Of a DNA stretch of 9,447 nucleotides, positions 5,708 to 9,447 are shown piece after piece. The DNA is taken from NCBI GenBank assembly GCA_900551535.1, contig URWJ01000048.1, positions 1-9,447 on the forward strand. Reading direction: 5' to 3'. How positions within the stretch are numbered: position 1 is the stretch's first letter; the number at the start of each line of letters is the position of its first letter. Under the pieces are notes generated by a model. That model saw only the letters and a program-made list of their open reading frames with translations, did not search any database and was not told where the DNA came from. Made by a program: the position numbers and the translations under genes. The DNA is from an uncultured Granulicatella sp. Lineage in GTDB: Bacteria > Bacillota > Bacilli > Lactobacillales > Aerococcaceae.

Positions 5708-6877
5708 ATGGTGAAATTCATCCACGCAGCCGACCTCCATCTAGGAATTACGTACGCAGGTGTCGGGAAGAACCATAAAGATATCGCAAGAATGCTAAAA
5801 CAGGCGGCGTTTGATGCCTTTGAAAGAGTTATCGATACAGCGATTGAAGAAGAAGTCGATGCGCTAGTGTTGGCGGGGGATTTGCTGGATAGTTCACGCA
5901 CCTTCGTCAAAGAAAAATGTTTCTTGCAGAGTCAGTTGAATCGTCTGGCGCCATTTGGAATTCCTGTCGTTGTAGCGCTTGGGAATCATGATGCGGGCAC
6001 TTCATACGTTTCTGGGGAGCATATTTATACTTTTGGGAGTGACGTTGAAACGATTGAACTGGAGACGAGAAATGGAGAACGTGTGGCCTTTAGTGGATTT
6101 AGTTATGAGGTTCCAGTTGTAGCCGCTAGGAAAGTTCAAGAGTATCCGGTAAAGAGTGCTAACTGCGTTGTTCATATTGGGGTCTTACATGGAGAACTGA
6201 CGACTGCACAAGGTCGTTATGCGCCATTTTCGATTTCTGAACTAAGAGAAAAAGGCTATGACTATTGGGCGCTCGGACATATTCATAAGTGCCAAGAAGT
6301 CTCTAGCCAGCCATGTGCGTGGTATAGCGGTACGACGCAAGGAGCGGACCGTAAAGAGAGTGGTCCAAAGGGAGCTTTGCTGGTAGAGATTTTGCCAGGG
6401 AAAGCTCCAGAAGTTCGCTTTATTGAAACGAGTACGATGGATTGGACGGAGGTAGAACTTGCTATCAGCGAGAACGCTCGTTTAGAAACCTTACCGTATC
6501 TCATCGTAGAGGCACTACCAAATCCATCGAAACGCAGTCTTGTGACGCTGCATTTACTAACGCAAGAATCAATCTATTCAAGAGAAGATTTAAAACAACT
6601 CACAGAAGTTGTGAATGGATTGTTAGAAGAAAAACGAAGCCTTGTGACAGTGATGAGTATTCGAGAACAAATTACAAAACCGCTTCGAGGAGCTTCTGGA
6701 ATTTCTCTTTCAGGAGAGGTGGATACGTCTCTCTTTTCTGAAATGGAAATCGCAAAAAGCGGATTTTCGAATCAGTTGATGAGCGACTTCCTGCAAAAAG
6801 AAGATGTCCAAGAAGAGATTCACGAACGAGCACTTCGCTTATTAGAAGTTCGCTTTTCGGGAAGGGAGGAAGGGTAA
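5708..6877 (+). CDS. yhaO: YhaO, SbcD/Mre11-like DNA metallophosphoesterase
   Basis: A 389-residue calcineurin-like metallophosphoesterase of the SbcD/Mre11 DNA-repair exonuclease type. Two-metal active-site motifs are complete from the chosen start: Asp9-x-His11 in AADLHLG, Asp58 in LAGDLLD, Asn93-His94 in ALGNHDAG, His161 in GVLHGEL, and His191-x-His193 in LGHIHK. The C-terminal third (about 260-389) is the capping and partner-binding region, without recognised motifs. ATG 5708 follows AAAGGAG at 5695-5701 and begins directly with the conserved MVKFIHAADLHLG. An upstream in-frame TTG at 5645 would place 21 residues inside the terminator hairpin and is rejected. The stop overlaps the yhaN start by one base (TAATG), implying translational coupling. 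By analogy with SbcCD and Mre11-Rad50 I infer a nuclease-ATPase complex. Confidence 0.93.
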   Translation: MVKFIHAADLHLGITYAGVGKNHKDIARMLKQAAFDAFERVIDTAIEEEVDALVLAGDLLDSSRTFVKEKCFLQSQLNRLAPFGIPVVVALGNHDAGTSYVSGEHIYTFGSDVETIELETRNGERVAFSGFSYEVPVVAARKVQEYPVKSANCVVHIGVLHGELTTAQGRYAPFSISELREKGYDYWALGHIHKCQEVSSQPCAWYSGTTQGADRKESGPKGALLVEILPGKAPEVRFIETSTMDWTEVELAISENARLETLPYLIVEALPNPSKRSLVTLHLLTQESIYSREDLKQLTEVVNGLLEEKRSLVTVMSIREQITKPLRGASGISLSGEVDTSLFSEMEIAKSGFSNQLMSDFLQKEDVQEEIHERALRLLEVRFSGREEG

Positions 6878-8796
6878 TGTACATTTCAAAAATCGAAATC
6901 GATCATTTTGGAAAATGGGAACATGAGACCTTTACTTTCCATCCGAACTTGCAAGTCGTGCAAGGCCTGAATGAATCTGGAAAGACGACCCTTCGACGCT
7001 TTATCGAGCAGATGCTCTTTGATTTTAAACAAAAGAAGAATGGCGTGTATCCTTATCAACCGCTCCATACGAATACGCGTGGCGGACGGATGTGGATTGA
7101 AGATGAAGGGCTGGGTGCTCTCATTATCGAGCGTAGCGCTGTGGGGTCGCAGAGGAAACTCGTTCTAAGGAGTGCAGAAACTGGACAAGAGTTACCAGAA
7201 ACGATGCTGGAGCGTGTTCTTCATGAGTTGACGATGAATGAGTATCATTCACTCTTTGGATTCAATGAAGAGGAATTGCAAAATAATGCGTTTGGAAGCG
7301 AGGAGGAAATCCATCGCTTCTTGTATAGTTTGAGTGTTATGGGACATAAGGGTGCCTATGAGGAGAGTCAGAAGTTACTTGCTGAGGCGGATAAGTTGTT
7401 TCGTCCACAGGCAAAAAAACTCGAACTCAACGAGCGAATGGACAGACTCGAAGGCTTAACAAATCAATTGACACAAACCAAAGGAGAGAACGCTCTTTAT
7501 GAAGGTTATGTAAGTACTATCTTAGAGCTTCAAAAAGAAGAAGCGGAATTATCTGCAAAATTACAAGACACAGAATCTAGACTCGATGTCTTAGAGAATA
7601 AGCTCGCTCATTTTGATGCTTTAGAAGAATTCCGTGCAATGGAAGGACTACAAGAGTTTCCAAAAGACTACGACCATAGTAAGGCTGTAGAAGGCAATAA
7701 TACTTTACGTGCCTTTGAAAAAGAACTCGAAAGAACAAAAATCGAGTTAGAGCAGGCAAAAGCGGAAGTAGAAGTACTTGAACAAGTAACGGAGGATACG
7801 ACTCTTGAAGCACTGTACGCGAAGGCTCAAGGTGCTGCAGCGGTAGAAGAGCGTGCCTTTGAATTGGAACGTGAGTTGAAGACGCATCCGGGGAATATTG
7901 GTGTTCAAAGTGAACATGCCAAACCATTTACAGAGGCTGAATTAACAGAATTAGATACTCTTCAAGGGGAACAAGGACATGCAGGGCAATTCCAATCAGG
8001 GCTTCTTATTGGGTTAGTTGGAATTATTGCCATTATCGTGGTTGGATTTTTAACGAACCAAGTAGTGCTAGGTGTTGGAGTTGCTGCAGCTCTAGGAATT
8101 GGTGGAAGGTTCTTCTTACACAAAACAGGGAAGTTACAATCTCCGAAAAATAGCGCAGTAGACGAACGTATTCAACAGCTCCTTTCAGGGAAAGGAATTG
8201 AAGTAACTCTAGACGAAGCAAGACGTTTTGTACGAAGAAATGAAGGACGTAGTGTCAATGATTTCTTACAAAAGAAGGCGCAATTTGTTCAGTTGGAACA
8301 AAGACTAGATGACTTTAAAGAAGAAAGCAAAGGCTTCTGGACTAAAGAACATATCATGCCTCCAGCGACTGTAGAGCAACAGCTACGCATTATCCGGGAG
8401 ACATGGATGGCTTCTCAAAAACGAGTGGCAAAATTGGAACAACTTCAAGAAAGTATCTTAAAGAAAGAACGCCATTTAGCGCAATTGGAACAAGATACAA
8501 CAGAAGTGCGTGAAGAATTACAAGTTGACATTTCATCCCTTGGAATCACTTCGGTAGAAGAGTTTAGAACCCAGTTACCTACACTAGACAATCGTGTAGC
8601 CTTAGTTCAAAAGAGAGCGTATATTGAAAAGCAAGTTGCACTTTTTACGAATGAAGAAAAAGAAAGCTTAGAACGACAAATGCTTGAAGAGGAAATTCAA
8701 GACGAGTCTTTCACGAAGGCGCAATTGGAAAGTAAACGGAAAGAAGTACGTGACCAATTGGCAAGTACGAAAACAAAGGCAGAACTGCTCGAAGAA
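6877..8796 (+). CDS. yhaN: YhaN, SMC/Rad50-like AAA ATPase, 3' end lost at junction
   Basis: About 640 N-terminal residues of YhaN, the Rad50/SbcC-like partner of YhaO. The ABC-ATPase head begins IEIDHFGKWE and has Walker A GLNESGKTT at 30-38. A long coiled coil (about 165-365), rich in Glu, Gln, Lys and Leu, follows. Two hydrophobic segments at about 375-392 and 395-408 look like a membrane hairpin, and a second coiled coil runs to about 640. Family members are usually over 900 residues, with ABC signature and Walker B in the C-terminal part, so that half is missing here. The frame does not stop: it continues into PTS sequence. The start is fixed by the TAATG overlap and GGGAGGAAGGG at 6864-6874. 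As drawn, the protein could not form a working ATPase head. Confidence 0.88.
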
Positions 8797-8820
8797 GATG
8801 ACAATGCAGAAGTTAAGCTA
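8791..8820. other. Chimeric junction: yhaN to PTS permease
   Basis: The open frame changes identity within this interval. Text before it (AELLEE) fits the YhaN coiled coil. Text after it (DDNAEVKLYTKADVNAKK) fits the linker between the C and B domains of a glucose-type PTS EII protein, which typically runs TPGR followed by acidic residues. The bases GAAGAAGATGAC at 8791-8802 could belong to either side, so a short identical stretch may have joined them. Isoleucine codon use switches completely here: no ATA in about 640 codons before, ten of fourteen after. Confidence 0.8.
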
Positions 8821-9447
8821 TATACCAAGGCTGATGTAAATGCCAAGAAGGAGCAAAATACTACAGGAGACAAGGTGGCAAATGCTGACGATGACCTATC
8901 AATGGCTATAGTACATGGTCTAGGTGGAAAGTCTAATATAGAATCAGTTGATTGCTGTATCACTAGATTAAGGTGTACTGTAAAGGATTCAGGACTTGTT
9001 AAGGATGATGTCTTAAAGGGAACTGGTGCTGCTGGTGTAGTAAAGGCAGGAGCAGGAGTACAGGTAATATATGGTCCTAGGGTAACAATCATAAAGTCTA
9101 ACCTTGAAGAATACTTGGAAAGATCTAATGTTGAAGATGCTTATGGGGATATGTTGGCTGCCGGTAAGTTAAGTGAAGGTGCCATGCTTGAAGAAGAAAA
9201 GAAAGTTGAACTTGGAGAATCTAGTTTGGAAATAGTTTCTCCAGCAAATGGAGACTTGCTTGATTTAAGTCAGGTTCCTGATGATGTATTTTCACAGAAA
9301 CTAATGGGTGAAGGATTTGCTGTTGAATCTGCTGATGGAGATATATACGCTCCAGTAAGTGGTGAAGTAGGTATGATATTCCCAACTAAGCATGCGATAA
9401 TAATTGCTACAGAAGATGGTCTTGAAGTATTGATCCACATGGGTATA
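8797..9447 (+). CDS. PTS glucose-type EIIB-EIIA fragment from another genome
   Basis: A 217-codon internal fragment, open at both ends, of a glucose/N-acetylglucosamine-type PTS permease. It contains an acidic linker, an EIIB domain (frame residues about 674-748) with the phosphorylation-site cysteine in DCCITRLR (Cys694 by family alignment, Cys693 beside it), a second linker, and most of an EIIA/Crr-like domain (about 785-857). The EIIA part has His839 in TKHAI and phospho-acceptor His854 in LIHMGI; the window ends three residues later. The membrane EIIC domain expected before EIIB is absent, replaced by YhaN. In the intact family these domains pass phosphate from HPr via EIIA and EIIB to imported sugar. 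Arg codons are all AGA/AGG (4 of 4), Lys is AAG in 14 of 16, and ATA dominates Ile, unlike every upstream gene. A Clostridia-type anaerobe such as Peptostreptococcaceae is a plausible but unproven source. Confidence 0.85.

Noticed and set aside
8697..9092. 131-codon minus-strand open frame across the junction
   Set aside because: It is the shadow of the plus-strand frame, Ser/Thr/Pro-rich, with no ribosome site. It arises from antisense reading of Glu/Lys-rich and Gly/Val-rich codons.
6877..9447. A genuine new fusion protein joining an SMC ATPase to a PTS regulator
   Set aside because: The ATPase half lacks its C-terminal head, the PTS half lacks EIIC, and codon usage differs completely across a sharp point. 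A chimera explains this better.

Overview
The window is mostly the chromosome of a low-GC Gram-positive bacterium, probably a member of the Lactobacillales. Granulicatella or another Carnobacteriaceae is my best guess, but only an impression. The signs are strong AGGAGG-type ribosome sites, extended -10 promoters, the Firmicute gene order ywzB-murA, and a class A PBP next to yheA-yhaO-yhaN. There is no tRNA, rRNA, CRISPR array, transposase or recognisable phage gene.

Layout: positions 1-26 look like the right half of a terminator cut by the window edge. A minus-strand yigZ/IMPACT gene (75-710) shares a divergent promoter region with the plus-strand pair ywzB (DUF1146 membrane protein, start 824) and murA (1084-2400, first committed step of peptidoglycan synthesis). 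A non-coding stretch of about 610 bases follows (2401-3011). It holds a dense series of hairpins, including two diverged, inverted copies of one structured element, then an AT-rich segment with an operator-like palindrome and the promoter of the next gene. A bifunctional class A penicillin-binding protein (3012-5174) is followed by yheA (5253-5597) with its own extended -10 promoter, a strong intrinsic terminator, and then yhaO (start 5708) and yhaN (6877 onward), which overlap by one base.

The yhaN frame stays open to the end of the window, but its content changes abruptly at about 8797. Before that point it is an SMC/Rad50-like ATPase of the host. After it, in the same frame, it is the EIIB and EIIA part of a glucose-type PTS permease with quite different codon usage: ATA goes from absent to dominant for Ile, and Lys becomes almost always AAG. 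This is most likely a chimeric junction between two organisms, such as a metagenomic or amplification artefact at a short shared GAAGAAGATGAC-like stretch. It should not be read as a natural fusion until checked.

Functionally the host part combines cell-wall synthesis (MurA making precursor, the class A PBP polymerising and cross-linking it) with a DNA-processing pair (YhaO nuclease, YhaN ATPase). The most interesting unexplained host feature is the inverted pair of structured elements between murA and the PBP gene. They share a loop motif, TCTGTAAG, and an A7-TAAA / TTTA-T7 terminus, and the asymmetry of G·U pairs hints at which strand is transcribed.
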